Shown here piece by piece: positions 5,878-14,614 of a stretch of 20,905 nucleotides of DNA. The DNA comes from Candidatus Schekmanbacteria bacterium RIFCSPLOWO2_02_FULL_38_14 (GTDB lineage: Bacteria > Schekmanbacteria > GWA2-38-11). The position numbers were made by a program, and so were the translations under genes. Where the stretch lies: contig MGDH01000031.1 in the NCBI GenBank assembly GCA_001790855.1, forward strand, positions 1-20,905. Reading direction: 5' to 3'. How positions within the stretch are numbered: the first letter of the stretch is position 1; each line of letters starts with the position of its first letter. A model generated the notes under the pieces. The model did no database searches. It saw only the letters and a program-made list of their open reading frames with translations, and was not told the DNA's origin.

Positions 5878-7662
5878 TTAAACTCTTGGCAGGGTAAAAA
5901 TAAACCTGCTTCCCTTATTGAGTTCACTCTCCACCCATATTTTTCCGCCGTGTGCCTCAACGATGTGCTTAACAATGGAAAGACCAAGCCCTGTTCCGCC
6001 AAGTTCCCTTGAACGGGCTTTGTCAACACGGTAGAAACGCTCAAATATCCTGTCTGTTTCGTTGGAAGGGATTCCTATTCCATCGTCTTTGACTGAAATC
6101 TCTATGAAATTACCGGAAGGCTTTGCATTGACTGAAACCTTCCCGCTTTCAGGAGTGTACTTTATTGCATTGTCAATAAGGTTATTGAAAACAAGCTCAA
6201 TCTTGTTTCTGTCAACAAAAACATTCTCCGCGCCATTCTGAATGCTAACATCAACAGAGAGTTTCTTTTTTCCCATTTCCTCTCTGAAAGCAGAAATGCA
6301 TCCATCAACAATCTGCTTCAATGTAACCTGAAATTTTGTAATTTGATAATCTCTTGATTCAATCTTTGCCAGCTCAAGAAGATCTGATATCAGCTTGTTC
6401 ATTTTTTCAGCATTAAATTTTATTGTTTCAAGAAAATTTGCAAGAGTAACACTGTCATCTTTTGCCCCGTCAATCAGAGCCTCCGCATAACCTTTGATAG
6501 AAGTAAGAGGAGTTCTCAGCTCATGGGATACATTGGCTACGAAATCCTGCCTTACTCTTTCAAGCTTTTTTATTCCTGTTATGTCATGGAACACAAGCAC
6601 AGCACCTGATAGTGAATCCTCTCCTGCTCCAAAATATGCTGACTGAACCCGAAGAATTGTCTCTTTTGAAAGGAGAGCTGTGATTTCAGCAATTCTGCCT
6701 CTTTTCTCTTTAATTGAAGATTTTATGATATCTGAAATCTCGTGGTTTCTGATTATTTCAGAATAGGACTTGCCTGTGCCTTCAGATTTTTCAATTCCCA
6801 GAATTCTTTCAAGCGCAGAATTTATGAGAATAATTTTTCCTGTCTGGTCAACAGCCATAACACCTTCAACCATGCTCGCAAGAACAGTTGAAAGCTGAGC
6901 CTTTCCCCTGCCCTCTTCTTTTATTTTAAGCTCAAGCTTTCCTGCCATCTCATTAAAAAAATCTCCTAAGTCCCCCATCTCATCCTTTGTATGGATTTTT
7001 GTCCTGTAACTTAAATCCCCTTCAGAAAATTTCTTTGAGGCTTTCATTATCTGGTCAACAGGATTTGTAATGGTTTTGGAAAAAATGAAACTTAAGGCAA
7101 GTGCAAAAAGAAATGAGCCAATAAGCGTAAAAACAATTATCCTCTGAAGATTCATAATCTGATTGTTCAGTTCAATGAATGGAAGAGCAATCCTTGCAAA
7201 ACCTGTTATTTCATTTACATTCTTTATTGATGCTGCAACATAGAGCATCTCTATCTTAATAGTTTCGCTGTAACGGATACTTGAACCAACTCCTGTGTTA
7301 AGCGCATCTCTTATCTCAGGACGGTTAAGATGGTTTTCCATCTTTAAGATATCATTACCGCTCTCGTAAGAATCTCCCAGAACAACACCATTCCTGTCAA
7401 TAATGGTAATTCTTGAATTGGTCTTTGCTCCAAGAGAATCAACAAGCGCATCAATCTCATTTCTCCCTTGAGTTACTAACAATTTTTCTGAAAATATCTC
7501 AGCAAGCAGATGTGCTTCTGTCTCCATTGATTTCCTGACCTGATCAGTTCCGTATTTCTTTGATGAAAGAATTATGAATGTTCCGGTTATTGAAAAAGAG
7601 ACAATAAGAATAGCAAAATAAGTAAGAAAGAGTTTCCAGCGGATTTTAATTTTTATACCCAT
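5878..7662 (-). CDS. PhoR-type sensor histidine kinase, 594 aa
   Basis: Membrane sensor kinase. From the ATG at 7662 there is a TM helix (about 10-33), an extracytoplasmic sensor of about 140 residues, a second TM helix (about 175-195), HAMP (about 196-248, with [18 protein letters not shown]), PAS (about 255-360), a HisKA domain with phospho-acceptor H380 in [16 protein letters not shown], and an HATPase domain (N box [13 protein letters not shown]1 DDGIGIP, F box ERFYRVD, G2 [12 protein letters not shown]). This order is that of PhoR-type kinases. A longer frame starting with TTG at 7698 overlaps the response regulator by 29 bases; the ATG seven bases after that stop is preferred. It is co-transcribed with the regulator. 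The phosphate role is inferred from the domain type, psiE and the Pho-like boxes nearby. Confidence 0.9.
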   Translation of the reverse strand: MGIKIKIRWKLFLTYFAILIVSFSITGTFIILSSKKYGTDQVRKSMETEAHLLAEIFSEKLLVTQGRNEIDALVDSLGAKTNSRITIIDRNGVVLGDSYESGNDILKMENHLNRPEIRDALNTGVGSSIRYSETIKIEMLYVAASIKNVNEITGFARIALPFIELNNQIMNLQRIIVFTLIGSFLFALALSFIFSKTITNPVDQIMKASKKFSEGDLSYRTKIHTKDEMGDLGDFFNEMAGKLELKIKEEGRGKAQLSTVLASMVEGVMAVDQTGKIILINSALERILGIEKSEGTGKSYSEIIRNHEISDIIKSSIKEKRGRIAEITALLSKETILRVQSAYFGAGEDSLSGAVLVFHDITGIKKLERVRQDFVANVSHELRTPLTSIKGYAEALIDGAKDDSVTLANFLETIKFNAEKMNKLISDLLELAKIESRDYQITKFQVTLKQIVDGCISAFREEMGKKKLSVDVSIQNGAENVFVDRNKIELVFNNLIDNAIKYTPESGKVSVNAKPSGNFIEISVKDDGIGIPSNETDRIFERFYRVDKARSRELGGTGLGLSIVKHIVEAHGGKIWVESELNKGSRFIFTLPRV

Positions 7663-7669
7663 TAAAGTT

Positions 7670-8356
7670 TCACAGATTTTCTTTGAATTTGTAGCCAAGC
7701 TGTTTGACTGTAACTATGTGGTCTGAAATGCCAGGTAGCTTTTCCCTCAATCTCCTTATATGGACATCAATAGTTCTTGTTGTGCCGTAATAGTCATACC
7801 CCCATACGTCATTTAAAAGCTTGTCCCTTGTAAGCACTCTCTCCTTGTTTCTCAGAAGTTCTTCAAGCAGCCAGAATTCTTTTGAAGTAAGCTTAACCTG
7901 ATTTTTATCAAGGAGTACCTCATGGCTTTCGAGATTCAAAGTAAGGTTTTTAAATTTATAGACCTTCTGCTTCTCTCCTCCTCTCTCAATTCTCCGTAGC
8001 AATGCCTTTACTCTTGCCACAAGCTCTTTAGGGCTGAATGGTTTTGTTATGTAATCATCAGCCCCAAGTTCAAGCCCGATAATCCTGTCAGATTCATCAC
8101 CTTTTGCAGTAAGCATTATTATGGGGACGTTAGATACTTTGCTGTCACTCCTTATTCTCTTGCAAACTTCAATCCCGTCAATTTTTGGAAGCATGAGGTC
8201 AAGGATTACCACATCAGGATTCTGTTTCTTCACAAGCTCAAGCCCCTTTTCGCCATCAAAGGCTGATAGAGTCTCAAAATTATCCTTTTCAAGATAATGC
8301 TTCACAAGTTCTGCAATGTCTTTCTCGTCTTCTATTATGAGTATTTTCTTTGGCAT
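7670..8356 (-). CDS. PhoB/OmpR-type response regulator, 228 aa
   Basis: Receiver domain (1-120) with acidic pocket IIEDEKD, phospho-acceptor D53 in [14 protein letters not shown]83 and K105 ([19 protein letters not shown]). A winged-helix DNA-binding domain (about 130-225) follows, with the recognition region [30 protein letters not shown]-type pattern. The length is typical of PhoB. It is the first gene of the pair with the kinase. It is a good candidate to bind the 11-bp-period repeats at 4541-4559 and 5534-5552. No such repeat was seen upstream of the regulator itself, so autoregulation is not supported. The split of the names PhoB, ResD and similar cannot be made from sequence alone. Confidence 0.92.
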   Translation of the reverse strand: MPKKILIIEDEKDIAELVKHYLEKDNFETLSAFDGEKGLELVKKQNPDVVILDLMLPKIDGIEVCKRIRSDSKVSNVPIIMLTAKGDESDRIIGLELGADDYITKPFSPKELVARVKALLRRIERGGEKQKVYKFKNLTLNLESHEVLLDKNQVKLTSKEFWLLEELLRNKERVLTRDKLLNDVWGYDYYGTTRTIDVHIRRLREKLPGISDHIVTVKQLGYKFKENL

Positions 8357-8378
8357 TGATTTTTGAACTTGAGAACTC

Positions 8379-8397
8379 CCTGTGGTCTTGCCACAGG
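8379..8397. repeat. perfect hairpin upstream of the response regulator
   Basis: CCTGTGG-TCTTG-CCACAGG, a 7-bp perfect stem 22 bases before the regulator's start codon. It may be a leader hairpin, an operator or another small dispersed hairpin like those elsewhere in the window. Confidence 0.45.
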
Positions 8398-8490
8398 CTA
8401 AATTCCTTATATTTAAAAAAATACTACTAATCTAACCTTATTTTCAATGGAAAACTGATATCATTAAAAGAAATGCTCCTGCTGTTCTTT

Positions 8491-9624
8491 TTATTCAACT
8501 CTAAACTTGAACAGCTTCACTCCAACTAAAAGCATTATAATTCCGTAGAGGTACAAACCTCCAAGAAAGGGAAGAACATCTCCTATTTCTTTGCCCCGTA
8601 TCATCAAATCAAAAAAACAGTCCATTGCCCACGCTGGCATTACAAGGTGTGAAAGTTTCTGCATCCATTTCGGTTCAATGAACAGGGGCCACCAGCACCC
8701 TCCCATTGCAGACATTATAAGAATTGTCAGAGTTCCCAAAGACCTTGCCTGCTCCCTTGATTGTGAAAGGGATGCAACAAGGACTCCTATGCTTGAAGCT
8801 GAAAATGCAACGCCAAGTATTGTAAGAAAAAGCCCTGAAAGGGAATTCCCAAGAGAGATATCAAATGCAAAATATCCGAAGGCAAAAAGAACCAGCATCT
8901 GAACCATTCCTATAACTGTTCTTGCAAGGAGTTTTCCGCCTAAGATTGAGGATTTGGATACAGGAGCTACCAAAAGTCGCTGAAAGGTGTGGTCCTCGTC
9001 TCTTTCTCTGAATATTGCCTCGGAAAACCCTACAAGCATTCCAAACATTATGAACATTATGCTGAATCCCGGCACATTCTGGTCAAAAGAACTGATATTG
9101 CCTTTAATTCCTGTAAGGTTTTCTTCCTTTATCTCAACCTGACTTAATCCAAGCTGAGGCGGAAGACTTTTGATTAAAAGCTTTATGGCAGAAGCATTTA
9201 CAAAGGATTTTATTGTCATAACCTCCATCCCCTTTGCAGGGTCCGTGAGAATCCTCACTGTAAAAGGCTTGCGGTCCAAATAGCTTGTTGTAAATCCCTT
9301 TGGAATTATGATTGCGCCTGCTGCCTTGTTTTCATCCCTTACAAGCTGATAAGCCTTCTCGTACTCAACCTCTTTCAAATCAAGGGATTTATTTTCTTTC
9401 AGAACTTCTATCAAGGATTTTGAGAGGGAATCTTTGTCAAGGTCAACAAGAGGAAGAAAAATTTTTACAAAATCTCCGCTCTTTCCATAAATCCCGCCAA
9501 GAGCAAAGCCTATAACAGTAATAACTGCAATTGGAACTGCTACCATCATCAAAAGCGCAGGTCTGTCGCGGAAGAGGAGTTTAAATTCATTAAGGGAAAT
9601 GAACAGAAGTTTTTTCAAACTCAA
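8491..9624 (-). CDS. ABC-2 type exporter permease, 377 aa
   Basis: Membrane subunit of an ABC exporter. It has one N-terminal TM helix (LLMMVAVPIAVITVIGFALG, about 24-43), a large extracytoplasmic domain (about 45-185), then five TM helices. FRERDEDHTFQRLLVAPVSKSSILGGKLLA is the usual ABC-2 (YhiH/DrrB-like) cytoplasmic loop pattern, and SLSQSREQARSLGTL lies between late helices. It starts with TTG inside the last codons of the ATPase gene (TTGA overlap), which implies coupled translation; no ATG is available before the second half of the first helix. Relatives export lipids, drugs or polymers. Its place beside lipid-type enzymes suggests a lipid-like cargo (inference). Confidence 0.88.
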   Translation of the reverse strand: MSLKKLLFISLNEFKLLFRDRPALLMMVAVPIAVITVIGFALGGIYGKSGDFVKIFLPLVDLDKDSLSKSLIEVLKENKSLDLKEVEYEKAYQLVRDENKAAGAIIIPKGFTTSYLDRKPFTVRILTDPAKGMEVMTIKSFVNASAIKLLIKSLPPQLGLSQVEIKEENLTGIKGNISSFDQNVPGFSIMFIMFGMLVGFSEAIFRERDEDHTFQRLLVAPVSKSSILGGKLLARTVIGMVQMLVLFAFGYFAFDISLGNSLSGLFLTILGVAFSASSIGVLVASLSQSREQARSLGTLTILIMSAMGGCWWPLFIEPKWMQKLSHLVMPAWAMDCFFDLMIRGKEIGDVLPFLGGLYLYGIIMLLVGVKLFKFRVE

Positions 9625-10349
9625 TCTCTCAATTCCTTTCCTGTCAGTTTCAGAAAAAGAGCTTCAAGGTCAGTAACATCCGTACCCGAAAGCAGTTCAT
9701 CCAGCGAACCCTGTGCTATGAGATTCCCTTCATCTATTATTGCAATCCTGTCGCAGAGCCTTTCAGCCTCCTCCATGTAGTGTGTGGTATAAAGAACTGT
9801 AACACCTTCATATTTTAAAAGCTCAACATTTTTAAAAATATGCTCCCTTGTCTGAGGGTCAACCCCGACTGTCGGTTCATCAAGAAAAAGGTATTTTGGG
9901 GCATTGATAATGCCGCAGGCAAGGTTAAGTCTTCTCTTCATTCCGCCTGAATAGTTTTTGACTATGTCATCCTTGCGCTCCTTGAGTCCAACAAAATCAA
10001 GAACCCCTTCGATTCTGCTTTTCAGCTCCCTGCCATTAACTCCGTACATTCTTCCAAAAAATTTTAGATTCTCCTCTCCGGTTAAAGAAGAATAAAGTGA
10101 TATCTCCTGCGGTACGACACCAATTATTTTTTTTACCTCTTCCTTGCTTGCAATAACACTTCTGCCTTCAATAAAACCATCACCTGAGGTTGGTCTGATA
10201 TAACCGGAAAGAATGGATATGAGAGTGGTTTTTCCTGCGCCGTTTGGACCCAAGAGCCCAAAAATCTCACCCTTGCCTATTGCAAGGTTTATCCCTTTAA
10301 GGGCTTCAATTTCACCGTATTTCTTTACGAGGTCTTTTGTTTCAATCAT
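9621..10349 (-). CDS. ABC transporter ATPase, 242 aa
   Basis: ATP-binding subunit for the permease that follows. Walker A GPNGAGKTT (34-42), Q-loop region VVPQE (about 78-82), signature YSGGM (133-137), Walker B YLFLDEPTVGVD (153-164) and switch His H190 (TTHYMEE). It belongs to the CcmA/DrrA-like class that pairs with ABC-2 permeases, and the length is typical for a half-size ATPase without a long C-terminal extension. The start codon lies just inside the end of a dispersed repeat (10355-10498), so the promoter, if separate from the upstream genes, would have to lie within that repeat. Confidence 0.93.
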   Translation of the reverse strand: MIETKDLVKKYGEIEALKGINLAIGKGEIFGLLGPNGAGKTTLISILSGYIRPTSGDGFIEGRSVIASKEEVKKIIGVVPQEISLYSSLTGEENLKFFGRMYGVNGRELKSRIEGVLDFVGLKERKDDIVKNYSGGMKRRLNLACGIINAPKYLFLDEPTVGVDPQTREHIFKNVELLKYEGVTVLYTTHYMEEAERLCDRIAIIDEGNLIAQGSLDELLSGTDVTDLEALFLKLTGKELRD

Positions 10350-10354
10350 AATTT

Positions 10355-10498
10355 TTAGTGAATAGTAAGTTGTCAGCAGTCAGCTTTCAGCTATCAGTAT
10401 TCAGAGGCAGAGCAAGGCTCTGCGGCTACATTTCTGAACTCATAACTGACAGGCGAGACCTGCCTACTGTCAGGCAGGCGCCTGTCCTACTATTCACT
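10355..10498 (+). repeat. dispersed hairpin repeat, copy A
   Basis: About 144 bases, with a close inverted copy at 12911-13058 and a shorter copy at 19668-19777. It holds GCAGAGC-AAG-GCTCTGC (10407-10423) and a nested structure: GACAGGCG (10448-10455) and CGCCTGTC (10479-10486) enclose CCTGCCT-ACTGTC-AGGCAGG (10459-10478). The ends carry TTAGTGAATAG and CTATTCACT. It overlaps the last codons of the hydrolase gene. Confidence 0.85.
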
Positions 10499-11171
10499 GA
10501 CGACTATTCACTATAAAAAACCTTCCAATCATTTCTGCAAGAGCTTTCTCATATCCCCTGAAAAAGTGGTCCTGATTTTTGATGATGGCAATCTTTTTGG
10601 GAGGCATTACCGTCTTTGAAAAAGAATCTATTTCATCACTGCCTGCAGCAAAATCCTTTTCCCCCCAGACAAAAAGTTTTTTTAAAGGTAAGGCTGCAAG
10701 CCCTTGGAAATCATACCTGCCGAGGGGCAGGGATATGCCAGCCAAGGCTTTTATTTCTGTTTTTAAAGCAAGCTCCTCAAGGACTCTTGCCCCGAAAGAA
10801 TACCCCGCCATAAATATTTTTTCCGCCTCTACAATTTTTCTTGCATTTTCAAGGACAGAAAAACTGTCCTTGAAAATCTCACTGTAATCATTGCTGCTGT
10901 CAAGCCTTTCCCAGTAATCATAAAGAGTTACTTCAGGCTCTAGCTTCTCGCTTTCCCCAACCCCCCTGTAATTGAATCTGAATACAAAAAAATTCTCCTT
11001 TGCAAGATACTCTGCAATCCCGCAAAGCACATTGTTCATCATATCACCGCCAAGCTTTGGATGGGGAGAAAAAAGGATTAGCAGGTTCTCGCTGCTTCCT
11101 TTTTCATTATAGTCAAGAATCCCTTCAAGGGTTAAACCAGAGGATGAAAATTTTATCTTTTCAGAAAACAT
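10494..11171 (-). CDS. alpha/beta hydrolase, 225 aa
   Basis: Compact alpha/beta hydrolase of the COG2945/dienelactone-hydrolase-like type. The oxyanion-side motif is SPHPKLGGDMMNNV (35-48), then FRFNYRGVGESE (64-75). The nucleophile elbow is GYSFGA with S125; the likely acid is D173 (WGEKDFAAG) and the His is H202 (NQDHFF). It has no signal peptide, so it is cytoplasmic. It starts directly after the YceI stop (TAGATG) and is thus translationally coupled to it. The last residues (NSRQ) are read from the repeat that follows, so the natural C-terminus may have been changed by the repeat's insertion. In context it may release an acyl or ester intermediate; the substrate is unknown. Confidence 0.85.
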   Translation of the reverse strand: MFSEKIKFSSSGLTLEGILDYNEKGSSENLLILFSPHPKLGGDMMNNVLCGIAEYLAKENFFVFRFNYRGVGESEKLEPEVTLYDYWERLDSSNDYSEIFKDSFSVLENARKIVEAEKIFMAGYSFGARVLEELALKTEIKALAGISLPLGRYDFQGLAALPLKKLFVWGEKDFAAGSDEIDSFSKTVMPPKKIAIIKNQDHFFRGYEKALAEMIGRFFIVNSRQ

Positions 11172-11792
11172 CTAATTGTCTTTCTTATTCGCTTCTACAT
11201 TTCTTAAAACATCATTTTTCATCCCCACCATATCAAACTTTATAACCATCTTGTCCTTAACCCTCAAAAAAAGAAATGAAGTTGGTTTTACCTTGAAATC
11301 TTTTAAAGAAATCTCTTTTTGTCCAATAATATGAATTCTTCCGTCAACCGTCATCACATCAACCGGAATTCCAACCTCTTTTTTTGTTCCGTGAATTTCC
11401 AAATCCCCGGTTATTTCAAGCCTTGCTTTTGATTTGTCCTTAGAAACGTAAGATGGCTTTGCGCTTTTGAGAAAAAAAGTTATAAAAAAATACTTTCCTT
11501 CCTCCATATCTCCCATCATGTACTCATCTCTTTTCTGGTGGTTTGTTGTCATGGATTTTACCTTGATTTTCAAAGAACCCTTTCCTGTCTCTGCAATATG
11601 CTCTATATCTCCCTCTGCAAAACCATCAAATTCCTTTGCAATTCCGTCAAAATCGTGGAGTGTTGATTGCATAAAAAATGTAATCCTGCTCTGTTCAGGA
11701 ATAAAATCAAAACGCTGTATCTCGCAATACGTATATGGAATAGCAGGATAAAATAAAAAGAACAAAATAAGAAAATATTTTATTTTTCTCAT
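11172..11792 (-). CDS. YceI-like lipid-binding protein, exported, 206 aa
   Basis: N-terminal signal peptide (IKYFLILFFLFYPAIPYTYC, cleavage near residue 23), then a YceI-type lipocalin-like barrel: FDFIPEQSRITFFMQSTLHDFDG, SMTTNHQKRDEYMMGDMEEGKYF in the usual position for xNxxRDxHM, GDLEIHGTKKEV, and a final KVKDKMVIKFD-type strand. The order and spacing fit the YceI family (PF04264), whose structurally characterised members bind polyisoprenoid lipids. The start codon overlaps the stop of the ligase gene by one base (TGATG). A periplasmic carrier for the lipid handled by neighbouring enzymes and the ABC exporter is a plausible inference. Confidence 0.78.
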   Translation of the reverse strand: MRKIKYFLILFFLFYPAIPYTYCEIQRFDFIPEQSRITFFMQSTLHDFDGIAKEFDGFAEGDIEHIAETGKGSLKIKVKSMTTNHQKRDEYMMGDMEEGKYFFITFFLKSAKPSYVSKDKSKARLEITGDLEIHGTKKEVGIPVDVMTVDGRIHIIGQKEISLKDFKVKPTSFLFLRVKDKMVIKFDMVGMKNDVLRNVEANKKDN

Positions 11793-12892
11793 CAGTAAAG
11801 CCCTTCCCTTAAAACCTGTTTAAGCTCTGATAAAGGCGCAGGGTCTTTAACTCCGTCAAGATAAAAGCCAAGTTGCTTCCATTCCTTCAGAGCCTCTACC
11901 CTTTTACCCTCGTCCCGTTCAATCAGATTTGGAATGAAAAAGGATTTATCAAGGCGATGAAACATCACCTGTCCTCTTTCACCGATTTCAGCATCCATAG
12001 CTATCCGTTTATTATCATTACAATTTGCTTTTTTTTCAATAATTTTTATAACAAGCCTTGGACCCGGCGGATAATAGCTTATTGTGTGGTCTTTTGAAGG
12101 AGAAAGTTCAAGTGTAAGACCAAAAAGAGTGTTGCCATAACCCGGTATAATGACAGAATATGGATAAAGTTTTTTTATTTTTTGATAATCCTCTGCTGTT
12201 AAAACCATACCGCCAAGGTGAATCCCTTTTATTTTCTCTCTTTTAAAAAAAGAAAGCCTTTCCCCGACTTCAATTGCAATAACAGGAGTTGTGAAAAGCA
12301 CACCAATCTCCTGAACACTGAAAATCCTCTCAGCCTGCTCCAGAACATGCTCCTTGTATCTCTCAAAGCCTGAAGAACCCTTTTCCATTTTCTTTATCCA
12401 TCTCGGGTCAAAATCAACACTGAAAGGTTCCATTGATGAAAAAGAGCGCGCCATAGCCTGAGCTGATTTGAATATTATGTGCGGTCCTGAGGGACCAATA
12501 AAAGCCCAGTTCAATTCAACAGGAAACCTTCTCTTCCCTGCAACAAACCTGAAAAACTCCACAAAGGCATGCTGAAATTCAGCCTCAAGGTAGGCAGTAG
12601 TTTTGATTTTTCCTGTTGTTCCGCCTGTTTCACAGATTACAAGATTTTTTTTCTTTTTAAGAAAAGTTTTTGGCAGGAATTCTTCAATTGGAAGGTTGAC
12701 CAGATCCTCCTCTTTCATTGGACCAAGGAGTTTCAGGTCACCTATGGATCTGATTTCATCCAGTACAGAAATCCCCAGTTCTTTTTCTTTTTTTAACCAG
12801 TATGGTGTTCCTGATTTTTTGTCAAAGTGAACTTTAAGAATCTCTCTTAACCACTCATCCTGATTTTTCCTAAACCAAGGTGCTTTTAGCAT
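11792..12892 (-). CDS. PaaK/LuxE-like adenylate-forming enzyme, 366 aa
   Basis: Likely activates a carboxylic acid as acyl-AMP. ATP-binding motif ETGGTTGKIK (88-97), aromatic YGNT-type motif PGYGNTLFG (about 253-261), and RGQVMFHRLD and ERDEG in the positions of later adenylation motifs. The N-terminal AMP-binding region resembles phenylacetate-CoA ligases, but at 366 residues it ends without the usual C-terminal small domain with the A10 lysine. That length is close to LuxE acyl-protein synthetases, which pass acyl groups to a reductase. It heads a tight three-gene set (ligase, YceI, hydrolase), with an inverted repeat copy on each side. Pairing with the SDR-SCP2 reductase upstream would give activation followed by reduction (inference). 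Confidence 0.72.
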   Translation of the reverse strand: MLKAPWFRKNQDEWLREILKVHFDKKSGTPYWLKKEKELGISVLDEIRSIGDLKLLGPMKEEDLVNLPIEEFLPKTFLKKKKNLVICETGGTTGKIKTTAYLEAEFQHAFVEFFRFVAGKRRFPVELNWAFIGPSGPHIIFKSAQAMARSFSSMEPFSVDFDPRWIKKMEKGSSGFERYKEHVLEQAERIFSVQEIGVLFTTPVIAIEVGERLSFFKREKIKGIHLGGMVLTAEDYQKIKKLYPYSVIIPGYGNTLFGLTLELSPSKDHTISYYPPGPRLVIKIIEKKANCNDNKRIAMDAEIGERGQVMFHRLDKSFFIPNLIERDEGKRVEALKEWKQLGFYLDGVKDPAPLSELKQVLREGLY

Positions 12893-12910
12893 ATTAAGTC
12901 ACTTGTTTAT

Positions 12911-13058
12911 AGTGAACAGTAGGACAGGCGCCTGCCTGACAGTAGGCAGGTCTCGCCTGTCAGTTCGGAGTTCAGAGTAGTGAGTAGCCGCAGAGCCTTG
13001 CTCTGCCTCTGAATACTGATAGCTGAAAGCTGACTGCTGACAGCTTGCTATTCACTAA
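12911..13058 (-). repeat. dispersed hairpin repeat, copy B (inverted relative to copy A)
   Basis: Reverse complement of copy A with only scattered differences. It includes the nested hairpin (GACAGGCG...CGCCTGTC) and GCAGAGC-AAG-GCTCTGC. Where A has ATTTCTGAACTCAT, B has TCACTACTCTGAACTCC. It fills the gap between the SDR-SCP2 gene and the ligase gene, with TATTCACT motifs continuing to 13070. Confidence 0.85.
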
Positions 13059-13073
13059 ATACTATTCACTCTC

Positions 13074-14606
13074 TTAAAACTCAAAACTCTTAAAAAATTC
13101 ATCAAACACAGGAGCAAGGGAAAGTGCCTTCCCTATATTCCCCTCTATCTCAACCCTTCTTTGAAAAAATGCCTCCTGAGGTTTTATTTTTCTCTCAATC
13201 AGCTCTTCAAGGCTTTTTGAAGTCAGTACGAATTTGAAGTCTGTCTGAAAACCATTCTCCTGTGATATCTTCTTTAATACGCCATTCTCTATCAGCAAAA
13301 AAACATTCTTGTTCAAATCAGAAAGTTTAATTGAAAACCGGCTGTTTAAGGTTTTGAGGTTAGGAATGATGCTCCCCCCAACTCTTTTTTCAAGGCTTTT
13401 GAAGAAAATTGAATAAACAGGTTCCTTGCAAGGCTCTTTTTTCTCACCAAAATCCACACCAACAGCGTAATCTATTACCCTGAGATAATATTCCTTGTCA
13501 AGCTCAGGGAAAGAAAGTCCGGATGATGCAAGAATCCCTGAAGTCTGCGAAGATTCAAATTCAGGTTCTCTTTCAAAATAAGGTCCATAGATTTTTATTG
13601 AATCATTTATTATCCTCTCAAACCTGTTTGGTTTTCCTGATTCATAGTCATCCTTTGAAACAAGAGTTATCCCTTTTACTCCTATGCCGGGATGGAGTTC
13701 ACTGTTAAGCCATGAAAATGCAGGAGGAGACGGATTGGTAAGATGGAAGGTATTTATTCCTTGGCATTCCCTTTCAGCAATTACGCATATTGCCTTCCCT
13801 ACAAAATCAACAGGCACAATGTTCTTTTTCGCATCAGGGTTTACTGCTATCCTGAATGGAAGGACAAGATAATTATTTTCCTCTCTTATCCCCAGTTTCT
13901 CAAGTTCTGAATCTTTTCTCCTGATTCTTTCCTCAAGTTTTTTTCTTACAGAATAAAGTACTTTGAAATATATATACAAGGCATTAAAATTTGTTGTCCT
14001 TCCGGACGCATAATCACCCATTATTATTCCCGGCCTGAAAAAATTTCCGGGAATTTTCTCTTTCTCAAGAAATTTTCTTGCAATAACCTCTGATTCATAT
14101 TTTGTCTTTTCATAAATATTATTAAAGCCCTGCCCTACATCCAGATCCTTTTCACAGAACCTGCCTTTAAAGTCTCCTGCAACATATGCCGTGCTTACAA
14201 AATGGAATACTTTTGCTTTTATCCCTGATGCAAAATCCAAGATGTTTTTCGTGCCTTCTACATTTGCGCTTTCAAGAAGCTCTGAAGCTGCGGGACTGAA
14301 ACTGGTGCAGGCTGCGCAGTGAAGCACCTCAATCTCCTTTCCTTTAAATAATTTTAAATCTTTCTCTTCAAGACCAAGCCCTTTAAACTCAACATCTCCT
14401 TCAAGGACTTTTAATCTTTCTTCTAAGAACTTATCAGGGTTTCCCATCCCCCAGAAACGAAGCGCCTCAAAAACCCTCTCGCTGCTTTTTACGCCATCCC
14501 TTGTCCTTGCAAGGAGATAAAGGGTGTGTCCTCTTTTGAGAAGTTCTGTCGCGACATAACTTCCTAAAAGTCCTGTAGCTCCTGTCAGAAAAATATTTTT
14601 ACCCAT
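13074..14606 (-). CDS. SDR/thioester-reductase-like protein fused to an SCP2 domain, 510 aa
   Basis: N-terminal extended short-chain dehydrogenase fold of the NAD_binding_4 (male-sterility/thioester reductase) type: dinucleotide motif TGATGLLG (8-15), HCAACTSF (about 96-103), FVSTAYVAGD (136-145), catalytic Y165-x3-K169 (YEKTK) and FRPGIIMGD. The C-terminal part of about 110 residues (400-510) looks like a sterol carrier protein 2 domain: FSIKLSDLNKNVFLLIENG, LTSKSLEELIERKIKPQEAFF, VEIEGNIGKALSLAPVFDEF. SCP2 domains hold hydrophobic lipids, and UbiT of the oxygen-independent ubiquinone pathway is one. The ATG at 14606 is chosen because it lies 9 bases after the U32 stop; a frame from 14654 would add 16 residues without family features. 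The gene is co-transcribed with the U32 gene. Confidence 0.82.
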   Translation of the reverse strand: MGKNIFLTGATGLLGSYVATELLKRGHTLYLLARTRDGVKSSERVFEALRFWGMGNPDKFLEERLKVLEGDVEFKGLGLEEKDLKLFKGKEIEVLHCAACTSFSPAASELLESANVEGTKNILDFASGIKAKVFHFVSTAYVAGDFKGRFCEKDLDVGQGFNNIYEKTKYESEVIARKFLEKEKIPGNFFRPGIIMGDYASGRTTNFNALYIYFKVLYSVRKKLEERIRRKDSELEKLGIREENNYLVLPFRIAVNPDAKKNIVPVDFVGKAICVIAERECQGINTFHLTNPSPPAFSWLNSELHPGIGVKGITLVSKDDYESGKPNRFERIINDSIKIYGPYFEREPEFESSQTSGILASSGLSFPELDKEYYLRVIDYAVGVDFGEKKEPCKEPVYSIFFKSLEKRVGGSIIPNLKTLNSRFSIKLSDLNKNVFLLIENGVLKKISQENGFQTDFKFVLTSKSLEELIERKIKPQEAFFQRRVEIEGNIGKALSLAPVFDEFFKSFEF

Positions 14607-14614
14607 AATTTTTT

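Noticed and set aside
7663-7698. A longer kinase start at TTG (7698) that overlaps the response regulator
   Set aside because: An ATG seven bases after the regulator's stop gives the normal basic start before the first TM helix.
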